Assembly: GCA_937982665.1 (NCBI GenBank)
Contig: CALJLD010000250.1
Location: forward strand, 1 to 46,795
Direction: 5' to 3'
DNA length: 46,795 bases
Origin: an uncultured Planctomycetales bacterium
GTDB lineage: Bacteria > Planctomycetota > Planctomycetia > Pirellulales > S012-138
The position numbers and the translations under genes are program-made. The notes beneath the pieces are model-generated. The model saw only the letters and a program-made list of their open reading frames with translations. It did no database searches and was not told the DNA's origin. Positions 26,949-34,870 of the stretch are shown one piece after another (within the stretch, counting starts at the first letter, position 1; the number at the start of each line of letters is the position of its first letter).

Positions 26949-27578
26949 TTAAACGTCAACAGCTACGCTGGAGCTTTCCAACCAAGGACGCCAGACGGAG
27001 TACTTGGGATTGGAGAGCTTGACGCCCAACATGGGGCTGCGCTTGGGACGGACAGGCTCCTTGACGAGCTTCATCCGTGCTTCCTGCGGCGTGCGACCGC
27101 CCTTGCGAACATTGCACCGCACACAACTGGAAACAACATTTTCCCAGCTCGTGGGACCGCCGCGGCTCTTGGGCATAACGTGGTCCAGGCTCAACTCGCT
27201 GAGTGGAAAACGGCTGCCGCAGTACATGCAGCGGTGACCATCGCGAGCGAAGATATTCCGCCGGCTGAACCGCAGCGTCCGCTTGGGAACCCGGTCGTAT
27301 TCCAGCAATCGCACAACACGAGGAATACGAAACGCGAAGTTAACGGAGCGGATCCACTCGCCCTTGCCTGCGTCTTCGTCCGCTGTCAGTTCGCTAAGCG
27401 TCAACCACGAGTCGAAATCGTAGTTTGCGTATTGGCCGTCCTCATGATGCACAATTTCCGCCAATTCGCGGAAGAGCAAACAAATCGCGCGGCGCAAACC
27501 AACAACCTGAACCGCCATGTAGCAACGATTCAAGACCAACACACTGTGTTGCAACGAAGACTGGCCATCAACGGTCAT
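26949..27578 (-). CDS. HNH endonuclease family protein
   Basis: 209-residue protein with an HNH nuclease domain. The order is a N-terminal domain (VLVLNRCYMAVQVVGLRRAI, usual for this group), then RRNIFARDGHRCMYC, the core LSLDHVMPKSRGG, and ENVVSSCVRCNVRKGGRTP. Two CxxC pairs would hold a zinc ion, and DH plus the downstream Asn give the HNH triad. ATG 27578 is preferred to 27620 because AGGAGG lies 10 nt upstream and the family starts here. These standalone genes are common in free-living bacteria; the cellular role (repair or defence) is unknown and no partner gene is adjacent. Confidence 0.87.
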   Translation of the reverse strand: MTVDGQSSLQHSVLVLNRCYMAVQVVGLRRAICLLFRELAEIVHHEDGQYANYDFDSWLTLSELTADEDAGKGEWIRSVNFAFRIPRVVRLLEYDRVPKRTLRFSRRNIFARDGHRCMYCGSRFPLSELSLDHVMPKSRGGPTSWENVVSSCVRCNVRKGGRTPQEARMKLVKEPVRPKRSPMLGVKLSNPKYSVWRPWLESSSVAVDV

Positions 27579-28028
27579 GAATTCCAGGCCTCCTAAAACC
27601 GCCAGCGGAAGTTTTGCCAACTGTGTGCTGCCACCGCGGTCAGTCCAATTCTAGTCAGCCACCAGGAAAAGAGCCAGCAATTCGCAAACCAACCCAATTC
27701 AGCCAGCAACGCTTGGCGACGAGAATTGTGGGACGATACACATGCCGCGACGACACTGTGCGGCATTGCCAAAGAGGACAAGGCACCCAGGGCTGAGGTT
27801 CTCTTTTTCTTCGCTTTCAATGCAAGCGGCATTCCCAGCTGTACCCGTCAGCGCAATGGCATATCCGGCAGGCACTTATTGAAGCTGCCACTTGTCACGA
27901 GATTGGGCATTCGTACGGACCGGCCCGAGGTTCAATCCTACCCGGCCCAAGAATGCCAGCAGGATTCAGCAGGCGAACCTTCGCACAGTCCACATGCCAA
28001 CTTCACGGTGGGGCAGCCATTGCTGCCG
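27579..28028. other. Non-coding gap, weak hairpin at its right end
   Basis: Frames here give low-complexity, non-homologous-looking products and I reject them. At 28012-28027 GGCAGC and GCTGCC form a 6-bp stem with a 4-nt loop, directly after the stop of the minus-strand epimerase gene, but with no U-tract. Nothing else recognised. Confidence 0.4.
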
Positions 28029-29075
28029 TCAGGCCGGGCTGGAGGCAGTTTTCGCCAATTGCTCCAAGCCGTCTTGCATGCTGGTGACAGGCTCGTATCC
28101 CAAGTCGCGCTGAGCTGCGGAATTGTCGAAATAGTGTGACGTGCTCAGTTGAGCCACAAGGAACCGCGTCAGCAATGGCTGGCGACGAATGCGGAACGTC
28201 TTGTAGACAAACTCAAACGTCGCCGCCGCCTTCATTGCCGTTCTTGCGGAAACCGGCCGCTTTGTCATCTTCGCACCGAAGAGCTGCACGACCTCGCCAA
28301 TCCACTCCCAGCAATTCACTGGATCGCTTTGGCTGATGAAATACGCCTTCCCGCAAGCGGCCGCGCCAGGCTCCAAAGCCTGAAGCGCCGCCACGTGGGC
28401 GTCCGCGGCATTGTCGATATGCGTCACATCGATAAGATTCTCGCCGTCGCCGATTTGTCGGAGCCGTCCGGCAAATGTGCGTCGGACAAGTTCCGGGACC
28501 AACTGCTCATCGCCTGGCCCCCAGATCAAATGGGGTCGTAAAGCACAAGTCAGCAGTTCATCGCTATTCGCCGCCAGGACTTCTTGCTCGGCCATCGCCT
28601 TGGAACGCGGATAAGCACAAAGCCACTGTTCCGGATACGGCGCGGACTCGTCAACGTTGCATTGATCGCCGCCGTCAAAGGTCACGCTAGGGCTGCTGGT
28701 GCAAACGAGTTTCTGCACGCCATGTTTTTGACACGCTTGAATGATGTTGCGCGTACCAACGACATTGTTTTGAAAATACTCATCCCAAGGGCCCCACAAG
28801 CCTGTCTGTCCCGCCACGTGAATCACCGCGTCAATGTCAGCGCAAGCGGCCGTCGCTTGATCAAGATTGCGAACATCCAGCTTGGTCGGTTCCAGTCGCT
28901 CCGCCGGCTCAACCGGTTGGCGACGATAGCCGGCCTTGACGTTGCAGCCGTGCTCGACAAGCAGCTTGGCAACGGCGCCGCCGAGAAATCCGTTCGCCCC
29001 GGTGACCAGAACACGTAGCCCCGGCGAAATCGGACGCCTGGCAATGTTAGCGTTTTCTGTCACGGCAGCAGGCAA
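28029..29075 (-). CDS. NAD-dependent epimerase/dehydratase (3-beta-HSD/OleD-like)
   Basis: 348-residue extended short-chain dehydrogenase. The Rossmann glycine motif VTGANGFLGG is at residues 23-32, followed by DIDAVIHVAGQTGLWG, active-site Ser region VCTSSPSVTF, and the catalytic YxxxK in YPRSK. The C-terminal half fits the 3-beta-hydroxysteroid dehydrogenase branch, which includes OleD, the NADPH-dependent 2-alkyl-3-ketoalkanoate reductase of olefin synthesis. No ATG is available: TTG 29075 or GTG 29063, neither with a clear ribosome site. A FabH-type ketosynthase lies upstream on the same strand beyond a 636-bp gap. An Ole-like role is tempting, but oleB and oleC are absent here. Confidence 0.8.
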   Translation of the reverse strand: MPAAVTENANIARRPISPGLRVLVTGANGFLGGAVAKLLVEHGCNVKAGYRRQPVEPAERLEPTKLDVRNLDQATAACADIDAVIHVAGQTGLWGPWDEYFQNNVVGTRNIIQACQKHGVQKLVCTSSPSVTFDGGDQCNVDESAPYPEQWLCAYPRSKAMAEQEVLAANSDELLTCALRPHLIWGPGDEQLVPELVRRTFAGRLRQIGDGENLIDVTHIDNAADAHVAALQALEPGAAACGKAYFISQSDPVNCWEWIGEVVQLFGAKMTKRPVSARTAMKAAATFEFVYKTFRIRRQPLLTRFLVAQLSTSHYFDNSAAQRDLGYEPVTSMQDGLEQLAKTASSPA

Positions 29076-29711
29076 ACAAAGAGCAACTAAAGAAACTGGT
29101 AAGCCGCATTCTCGCAGATTGCCTCGGCAATGTTAGGGCGAAACGGCGACGAATGTGCCTCCATGAAGCGAACGTTTCGCGCATCCTGTTCCGCGCGCGA
29201 GCTTGATGCTGCGGTGCCCGGTGGCTGGACTGAGCGCAGCGAGGGAAGCCCCGGTCCTTTCGGAGCACACGTCTTCATCAACCCTCCATCCCGCCCAGAA
29301 AAAATTTTGTTTTCTCTGCAAATCTGGGCGTTCAAAACCCTTACTTATTAGCAGGGGGAAAATCCGCGCATTGGTTGATGCGCAAAGTCGCCTTCCTCAA
29401 AAGAATGCACAGCGTGCATTGGGCTCAACGTGTGCGCATACAACGCGAACTCAAAATCACCACCAGCCAACAACAATTCCAAACCAGCAGAGGACCAAAG
29501 ATGACTTCACCGGGGCAGACCAATCGCCATCAAAGTCGTTTGACCCTTACAAAGTCTCTGCCGGAAACCTTTCCGACGCTTCGGAAAAGGTTTTCAACGC
29601 GTCCAAAAAGGTTTCGGCCGCATGGGGAAAGGTTTCCAACGCGTGCGGAAAGGTTTTCAACGCGCGAGAAATCACTTCGCACGAAGATTATCTGGCCGCG
29701 AAAGTTCGCAT
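29076..29711. other. Non-coding gap with repeats
   Basis: 636 bp without a convincing gene. A plus-strand frame (29203-29805) is open but has no family resemblance and runs into the antisense of the ketosynthase gene. The gap contains a 21-bp tandem repeat (29563-29667, listed separately). A segment near 29216-29253 (ggctggactgagcgcagcga and flanks) resembles short GC-rich elements that I believe recur in planctomycete genomes; that memory is unverified. Confidence 0.45.
29563..29667. repeat. 21-bp imperfect tandem repeat, five units
   Basis: Five contiguous units of 20, 22, 21, 21 and 21 bp start at 29563, 29583, 29605, 29626 and 29647. The consensus is close to GGAAAGGTTTTCAACGCGTG. Most units hold a small dyad GGAAA-N2-TTTCC. 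Read on the plus strand the units encode a seven-residue pattern like KVxNAxG. The block lies in the gap before the ketosynthase stop; function unknown. Confidence 0.75.
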
Positions 29712-30734
29712 TTACCAGCGAAATACGCCTGTTGCCCAGGCCAGGCCAGCGCCAAACCCGCTCAGCAGCACCAGGTCACCAGGACCAAACCGCCCTGCGG
29801 TGTGAGCTTCGTCCAATGCCAAAGGAACGCTGGCGGCAGAGGTGTTGCCATAGCGGCAAAGGTTCATGAATACCTTTTCGCGATCGATGCCGAGTTGGTC
29901 AATCGCCGAATCCAGAATCCGCGTGTTCGCCTGATGCGCGATAAACGTCTTGATGTCGTTGATTTCCAAACCCGCGTGGGCGACGACATCGTTAACCGTA
30001 TCGTTCACCAATCGAATGGCCCATTTGAAGACAGGCCGCCCATTCATGAACAAACAATGTTTGCGATCCGAAACATCCGCAGCCGTGACTTGCGTCCGCG
30101 AACCGCCCAGCGGCAGCGTAATCAAACCAGAACCGGAACCGTCCGAACCCATTGTGTACGAAAGGAACCCCTGCTCGGGACTACCCTTACCTACCAGCGC
30201 GGCACCGGCTCCATCGCCAAAGAGTGGATATGTGCCTGTGTCTGCCGGGTTGATGAATCGCGAGATAATCTCCGCGCCAATCACCAAGGCGTGCCGTGCT
30301 CCGCCGCCAAGCACAAAGTTCATCGCCGTGACCAAACCATAGACAAAGCCGCTGCATGCCGCTTGCAGATCCATCGCCGCGCATTGCAGACCCAGCTTTT
30401 CCTGCACCAGACAAGCCGTGGCCGGAAGATAAACGTCCGGCGTGAAGGTCGCCACAATGACCAGATCAATCTCAGAGGGATCAACACCAGAACGCTCAAT
30501 GCATTGCTTTGCGGCATTCACAGCCAGATCGCTGGTGGCTTCGTCCGGCGCGGCGAAGCGGCGCTCCTGAATGCCGGTTCGCTGCACAATCCAGTCTTCG
30601 TCAAATCCATACCGTTCGCGAAGTTCCGCGTTGGTGACAACGCGTTCCGGCGCATAGCTTCCGGTCGCCAAGATTCGCGCGCCAGTCAGCGTGCGAACCG
30701 GGGATCGCTGGAAATGGAGTTCAGTGTTTTGCAT
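29712..30734 (-). CDS. fabH: 3-oxoacyl-ACP synthase III family protein (FabH-like)
   Basis: 340-residue KAS III-type thiolase-fold enzyme. It has the full catalytic triad: Cys127 in AACSGF, His267 in HQAN and Asn297 in GNTSAASVP. The early segment GARILATGSYAPERVVTN and WIVQRTGIQERR match FabH. The usual GGG near the C-terminus is GFGAGLAWA. FabH condenses acetyl-CoA with malonyl-ACP to start fatty acid synthesis. Since no other fab gene is near, a specialised ketosynthase (for example long-chain olefin or lipid synthesis) is also possible. ATG 30734; 147 bp separate it from the oxidoreductase upstream. Confidence 0.85.
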   Translation of the reverse strand: MQNTELHFQRSPVRTLTGARILATGSYAPERVVTNAELRERYGFDEDWIVQRTGIQERRFAAPDEATSDLAVNAAKQCIERSGVDPSEIDLVIVATFTPDVYLPATACLVQEKLGLQCAAMDLQAACSGFVYGLVTAMNFVLGGGARHALVIGAEIISRFINPADTGTYPLFGDGAGAALVGKGSPEQGFLSYTMGSDGSGSGLITLPLGGSRTQVTAADVSDRKHCLFMNGRPVFKWAIRLVNDTVNDVVAHAGLEINDIKTFIAHQANTRILDSAIDQLGIDREKVFMNLCRYGNTSAASVPLALDEAHTAGRFGPGDLVLLSGFGAGLAWATGVFRW

Positions 30735-30881
30735 ATGGCGGAAGGTGAACGCGCGGTGGCAACTTCCTCAACGGTCAGCCAAGAGTTTCGGTCACACCGA
30801 AGCAACCGGAAACGCCATGGCTGGATAAGCCGGATTGACTTGATGAAGCGGAATGACTCTTGGGTACCAAAGCTCCCCAGC

Positions 30882-32006
30882 TTACGCCTTTTCCTGAGTG
30901 ATTTCGACCCACGAGCCCGACAAATCAGACTGAATTGCCGCGTCCGCAACCACCTGCGCTGCCCAACCATCACAGAACGAAGGCGTCGCGTCCCGCCCCT
31001 CACGAATCGCGGAGACAAACTCCCACACCAGGTCCTGCCGAAATCCAACGCCTGGCGCCGCGGCGGCAGGTTCGCGTGGGCTGTCTGGTGGTTTGAGCCA
31101 CTTATCCGGCACCGAGATCTCTTCCAATTCACCGCCGGGCCTGCCCAGCAGCAAAGTATGCGCTTTATGCAACCGGTAAATGGCCGTCCCTGCCGAACCG
31201 TTAATCTCGGCCCAATCATGGCCCAAGCCGCCGCCACCATACCCCTTCGCCAGCGTGGTCCCTTCCCAGACGCCAGTTGCTCCGCTGGCAAAGCGACCAA
31301 TGATGCTCGACCAATCATCAACTTCAGAAGGCGCACATTCCTGGCCATCAGGTGTGCTTGCGCGGGGACAGAATTGGGCCAACTTGCCAAAGACGCCATC
31401 GAGCGGTCCGAGCAAGTCCAACCCAAAGTCGATCCGGTGGATGGTCATGTCATACAAGTCGCCGGCTCCGGCCAGCGATTTGGATTGCCTCCACCCCCAA
31501 CTGGTTTCCGGCCAGTCCAGGAAACGTTGCGAGCGAAAATGACGCGGCTCGCCAAGGTCGCCGGAAGTCAACAGGTGCCGCAAGTAGCGCATCGCCGGGG
31601 CGAAGCGATATGTGAAAGCGGTCATGTGCACAATGCCGGCAGCTTTGGCGGCGAGATACATGCTCTGCGCTTCTTCCGCGGAGAGCCCCAGCGGCTTCTC
31701 GCACATCACATGTTTGCCAGCGGCAATTGCCGCCAAAGACAACGAGCCATGCGACGCATTGGGCGTGGCGATGATCACACCATCAATCGCAGGATCATCC
31801 AGAATGCGTTCCGGGCGATCCGTCGCCAGGGAAACTTGCCACTCGGCCTGACGGCGATCCACGAGTTGCTTGTCGGTGTCGCAGACGGCCACCAATTCGC
31901 AACGCGGATCAATGGCGATCCCCGGCACATGATGGTCAGCGGCCACTTTGCCGGCGCCGATGATGGCCAGCCGCACGGAAACGCTATGTCGATGCGACCG
32001 CGTCAT
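30882..32006 (-). CDS. Gfo/Idh/MocA family oxidoreductase (cytoplasmic)
   Basis: 374-residue NAD(P)-dependent oxidoreductase without an export signal. Rossmann motif IIGAGKVAADHH at the start, acidic VCDTD after strand 2, the family EKP in VMCEKPLGLS, and a substrate domain with GAGDLYDMTIHRIDFGLDLLG containing the likely catalytic Asp/His. It differs strongly from the Tat-exported member at 497. ATG 32006 overlaps the stop of the prepilin peptidase by 4 bp (ATGA), so the two are translationally coupled although functionally unrelated as far as can be seen. Substrate unknown. Confidence 0.88.
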   Translation of the reverse strand: MTRSHRHSVSVRLAIIGAGKVAADHHVPGIAIDPRCELVAVCDTDKQLVDRRQAEWQVSLATDRPERILDDPAIDGVIIATPNASHGSLSLAAIAAGKHVMCEKPLGLSAEEAQSMYLAAKAAGIVHMTAFTYRFAPAMRYLRHLLTSGDLGEPRHFRSQRFLDWPETSWGWRQSKSLAGAGDLYDMTIHRIDFGLDLLGPLDGVFGKLAQFCPRASTPDGQECAPSEVDDWSSIIGRFASGATGVWEGTTLAKGYGGGGLGHDWAEINGSAGTAIYRLHKAHTLLLGRPGGELEEISVPDKWLKPPDSPREPAAAAPGVGFRQDLVWEFVSAIREGRDATPSFCDGWAAQVVADAAIQSDLSGSWVEITQEKA

Positions 32007-33088
32007 GCCTTGCGATTCTTGGTGGGCTTGTCGCGCATCGCTGCTTTACGACGATCAGCGGCCGAGTCGGAATCGTCACTGCTATCACCATCGGCCGGAA
32101 GGACTTTCTGATGCCCCCAAGAACAAATCAAGATGATCGCCAGCATCACCACCGTGATGATTCCCTGCGTCGTCTCGGTCTGGTCATACGAGTAGACGGC
32201 AACCCACCGCCAGGCAAACAAATGCACTCCGGCAAAGAATGCCGCCACGGAAATCCACGGCGCGGGATTCTTGGATGTTGCGTGGGTCGTCGACCACCGC
32301 CGCCCCAACTCGGCGACCGCCGCCGCCACGGAAATGGTCATCACCGCTTGCCAGCCCAGAAAAGCTCCAATCACGGCGAGGACGGACATGATGTCCGCAC
32401 GAAAACTTCGGCGGCTTTTTCTGGCGAACGCAACCAGATACCCAATCACAATCCCGGCCGCGAAACCAAAGATGCCGTCCCAGATCGCCACAAAGACACG
32501 GCCGAACTCTTCGTGCTGCGCCAAGAAGTGCGTCGGTCGCAACCATGGCCAAAACAGCGGCATCGCCAAACCAATGAACGCGGCAAAGCCAGCCAACTTG
32601 GCCTTTTGACGCATTTCATCGAATGCGATCAGGCCGGCGGAGATCAAGAAACAAGCCAAGACAGTGTGATACGCAAACAAGACGGTCTGCCACTGCCAGA
32701 CATCTTCGGCTGCATAGTTCTTAACCGTGGAACGCAAACTCTGCGGCAAGTGCATGGCGTTGGTGCCCAGGATCAAACCGGCAAGCACCACAAAGATGGT
32801 GCCCACGGCCAGCTCCACCAATGGATACCGAACCGAGATCGGAGCTGCGCAATCGTGGCACTTTCCCCGCAACATCAGCCAGCCGAAGATGGGGATATTG
32901 TGACGAGCGCGAATGGGCTTGTTGCACTTAGGGCAATGCGAGCCAGGCCGGATCAGACTCTTTCCCGCCGGCACGCGATAAATCACCACATTCAAGAAAC
33001 TGCCGATGCACGCGCCAACCACAAACAGCCACACCATCCATGCCCACAACGGGACATCGGAGAAGGCAAAATTGGCGAGGAGCAACAT
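32003..33088 (-). CDS. Prepilin peptidase (A24 family)
   Basis: About 361 residues of the type IV prepilin peptidase/methyltransferase fold, which cleaves and N-methylates type IV pilin and type II pseudopilin precursors. The N-terminal part is classic: GACIGSFLNVVIYRVP, then a zinc-binding pair CPKC ... CHDC and the RYPLVELAVG segment. Several helices follow. The aspartates expected of the aspartyl protease appear in IAFDEMR and FRADIMSVLAVIGAFLGWQ; the second lacks the usual GxGD glycines. An expanded region between them and a long charged C-terminal tail make it larger than PilD. ATG 33088 is preferred to GTG 33100; neither has a strong ribosome site. It is coupled to the oxidoreductase downstream. 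Confidence 0.82.
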   Translation of the reverse strand: MLLLANFAFSDVPLWAWMVWLFVVGACIGSFLNVVIYRVPAGKSLIRPGSHCPKCNKPIRARHNIPIFGWLMLRGKCHDCAAPISVRYPLVELAVGTIFVVLAGLILGTNAMHLPQSLRSTVKNYAAEDVWQWQTVLFAYHTVLACFLISAGLIAFDEMRQKAKLAGFAAFIGLAMPLFWPWLRPTHFLAQHEEFGRVFVAIWDGIFGFAAGIVIGYLVAFARKSRRSFRADIMSVLAVIGAFLGWQAVMTISVAAAVAELGRRWSTTHATSKNPAPWISVAAFFAGVHLFAWRWVAVYSYDQTETTQGIITVVMLAIILICSWGHQKVLPADGDSSDDSDSAADRRKAAMRDKPTKNRKA

Positions 33089-33350
33089 CGGTGGAAACAC
33101 TCAAATCCGGCAGCCGGAAACCAACTTAAACTTGGGGCGGAATTGAACTTAGGTTGCCGAAATGGAATTGTCCAGCAGTCAAGCGATGAAAGCCTCTCAC
33201 GGACAATTGCGTCCCGCAATCAATTCAGTGAGAATTGGAGAACACCCACTCTTGGTTCCGTCGCCAACGGCAGCCGCGACAATTCCGCCAACCCGCCGGG
33301 CTCTGCCAGAGTAACCGCATGTTGGCTTTGGAGAGATTCTTTCCCGTCAA

Positions 33351-33608
33351 ATGAGCAGCGATCCTTCGCAACATGGAGTTCCGCCCGAGCAACAGCCCAC
33401 GCCAGGGCTGCGTTTTGGCGTAGGAACTTTGCTGTTCATTTTCACCTTGTTCATCCTCATGGCAGCGGCTTGTGGCGGGTTGGTGCGGATGAAGTCCGTC
33501 AGCGCCTCGGATGCCAAGATGATGATCTATGCGCTGCCGCTGGGCGGCATGATTGGCGCAAGCTTGATTCGCGGCCTGGCCATTTGGCTGGACAAGCACT
33601 CGAAGTAG
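33351..33608 (+). CDS. Small two-helix membrane protein
   Basis: 85 residues: a polar Pro/Gln-rich start, two hydrophobic helices (about residues 25-45 and 61-78) and a short basic tail. ATG 33351, divergent from the prepilin peptidase with a 250-bp shared upstream region. No family recognised. The clean membrane topology and the lack of a competing frame make it a likely real gene. Confidence 0.6.
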   Translation: MSSDPSQHGVPPEQQPTPGLRFGVGTLLFIFTLFILMAAACGGLVRMKSVSASDAKMMIYALPLGGMIGASLIRGLAIWLDKHSK

Positions 33609-33651
33609 CGCCTGTTCCCCAGCGTGGAATTCTCGTTGCCGGCGATTGCTG

Positions 33652-33711
33652 CAGTCACGATGCCATCATTCACGATGCATCCAGTCATCATGCCTGCAGT
33701 GACATCACGCT
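33652..33711. repeat. 15-bp imperfect tandem repeat, four units
   Basis: Four contiguous 15-bp units (33652, 33667, 33682, 33697) close to cagtcacgatgccat; the fourth is the most diverged. They lie in a 339-bp gap (33609-33947) that otherwise shows nothing recognisable. Confidence 0.5.
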
Positions 33712-33947
33712 TGCTGAAAGTCTCGTTGACGCCAGGCGAGGAACCCGGTACTTAGCCCCACAAACTGCGCCGCGGCGGGGGGTTTCGCCAGGTTGGTTTG
33801 CCAAGTGCATCGACCAGGTTGGTTCGTTTGCCGACGGCAAGTCAGTTGCAACGATTCCGGCGGCAACAATTTCGGCTGCAATGGACAGCTGCGATTCCTT
33901 ATCCCCCAAATTCAAGCCGCGATCACGATCGCGCGACGAGCATGATC

Positions 33948-34244
33948 ATGAGCAAGCGAACGTTGACTATCCTGTCCGCGCTGTTGCTATCGACCGGCGG
34001 CTGCGAATCCATGCAGAACTTTGTCACCACCGGCAAGTTCGAGTCGAGCCCGTCATATCAGCTTGCAGCCGGACATACACATTCGCCCGATGGCTGTGCC
34101 ACGTGTGCCGCAGGCGGACACGCCGCGCCCGATTATCTCAGCGTCAAGCACGGTCCACCGCCCTTGACGCCGATGAATGCGGGACCAGCTCAGCAAAATC
34201 AACAAGCCGGATATGCTGGACGCCCGGCGGAATCCGCCTATTGA
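33948..34244 (+). CDS. Small putative lipoprotein with Cys/His motif
   Basis: About 98 residues. The start at ATG 33948 (or 33942) gives a short basic N-terminus, a hydrophobic segment and a lipobox-like LSTGGC, so the protein is probably a lipoprotein. The longer upstream frame to 33798 lacks a signal and is less likely. The mature part is Gly/Pro/Gln-rich with a compact HTHSPDGCATCAAGGH motif that could bind a metal ion. I do not recognise a family. It stands alone between a membrane protein gene and the ferritin-like gene on the other strand. Confidence 0.6.
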   Translation: MSKRTLTILSALLLSTGGCESMQNFVTTGKFESSPSYQLAAGHTHSPDGCATCAAGGHAAPDYLSVKHGPPPLTPMNAGPAQQNQQAGYAGRPAESAY

Positions 34245-34257
34245 GCGCAGGCAACTT

Positions 34258-34320
34258 GCAGGCGAGATCTTCGCAAGACGTAAGATGCCCGCAAGACGCG
34301 AGATTCCGGCAAGGGACAAA
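34258..34320. repeat. Short 18-bp-type imperfect repeat
   Basis: Units gcaagacgtaagatgccc (34273) and gcaagacgcgagattccg (34291), flanked by a shorter copy at 34258 and a diverged one at 34309. They occupy the short gap between the lipoprotein stop and the ferritin-like gene stop. Confidence 0.4.
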
Positions 34321-34333
34321 ACGTAGAATTCCG

Positions 34334-34771
34334 CTAGCCAGCGGCCGCTGGTTGCGCAGCGGCTTGCTCAAGCGCTTCCAAATGGGCACGCTCCATGCCC
34401 AGCGCTTCTTCCGCCAGCTGGCGAGCGTCACGATCATCAGCCAGCGCGGCAACGCATTCTTCCAATTCGCTGATGGCGATTTGCTGATGCCGCAACAACT
34501 CGTTGCGCAGATAGTCCAACGAGAGAAAATGCAAGTCGGTGAATTCCATGGGAAACTCACCGGGCGTCGGCGCTTCATCCAACTCTTGGATGTAGCCGGC
34601 AATCCGCTGCGACATTTGCATTTGATCCGCAATGATGTTCGCCAATGTGTCGCTGGTGACATCTTCCGAGGAAGAAGCCCAAGGGTCCGCATCGTGCAGA
34701 TACATCGGCAACGATCGAAATTCGATCGTCAGCAGGCGGTTCAACTGGCGCAGTGTTTCCGGATTGCTCAT
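34334..34771 (-). CDS. Ferritin-like four-helix-bundle protein
   Basis: 145 residues, nearly all helical. Residues that could form a carboxylate metal site recur in four helices: TIEFRSLPMYL, ADQMQMSQRIAGYIQELDE, SLDYLRNELLRHQQIAISELEE and AEEALGMERAHLEALE. The E..H spacing in the last two fits a ferritin/rubrerythrin-like bundle, though I cannot assign a specific family. ATG 34771 is preferred to 34792. An overlapping minus-strand frame (34144-34692) is rejected as a shadow. It lies upstream of the lipoprotein in convergent orientation and downstream of nuoN at a 78-bp distance across the strand. Confidence 0.62.
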   Translation of the reverse strand: MSNPETLRQLNRLLTIEFRSLPMYLHDADPWASSSEDVTSDTLANIIADQMQMSQRIAGYIQELDEAPTPGEFPMEFTDLHFLSLDYLRNELLRHQQIAISELEECVAALADDRDARQLAEEALGMERAHLEALEQAAAQPAAAG

Positions 34772-34870
34772 AGATGACGCGAAAGCCAACAACGTTAATC
34801 AACCTCTGGATGCTTCAAGCTTAGCAATCACGGCTTCGCTTGGGGAGTAAGCCAAACAAGCAAGCATTCG

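Noticed and set aside
29563..29667. CRISPR array
   Set aside because: The units are directly adjacent with no unique spacers, and no cas gene is nearby.
29203..29805. Plus-strand 200-codon frame through the 21-bp repeats
   Set aside because: The heptad-like KVxNAxG pattern is interesting, but the rest is Pro/Thr/Ser/Arg-rich without a start signal, and the end overlaps the ketosynthase gene antisense. Kept as a DNA repeat.
29622..34777. Long plus-strand frames of 829 and 888 codons (29622-32111, 32111-34777)
   Set aside because: They cover the minus-strand ketosynthase, oxidoreductase and prepilin peptidase genes and have no recognisable domain.
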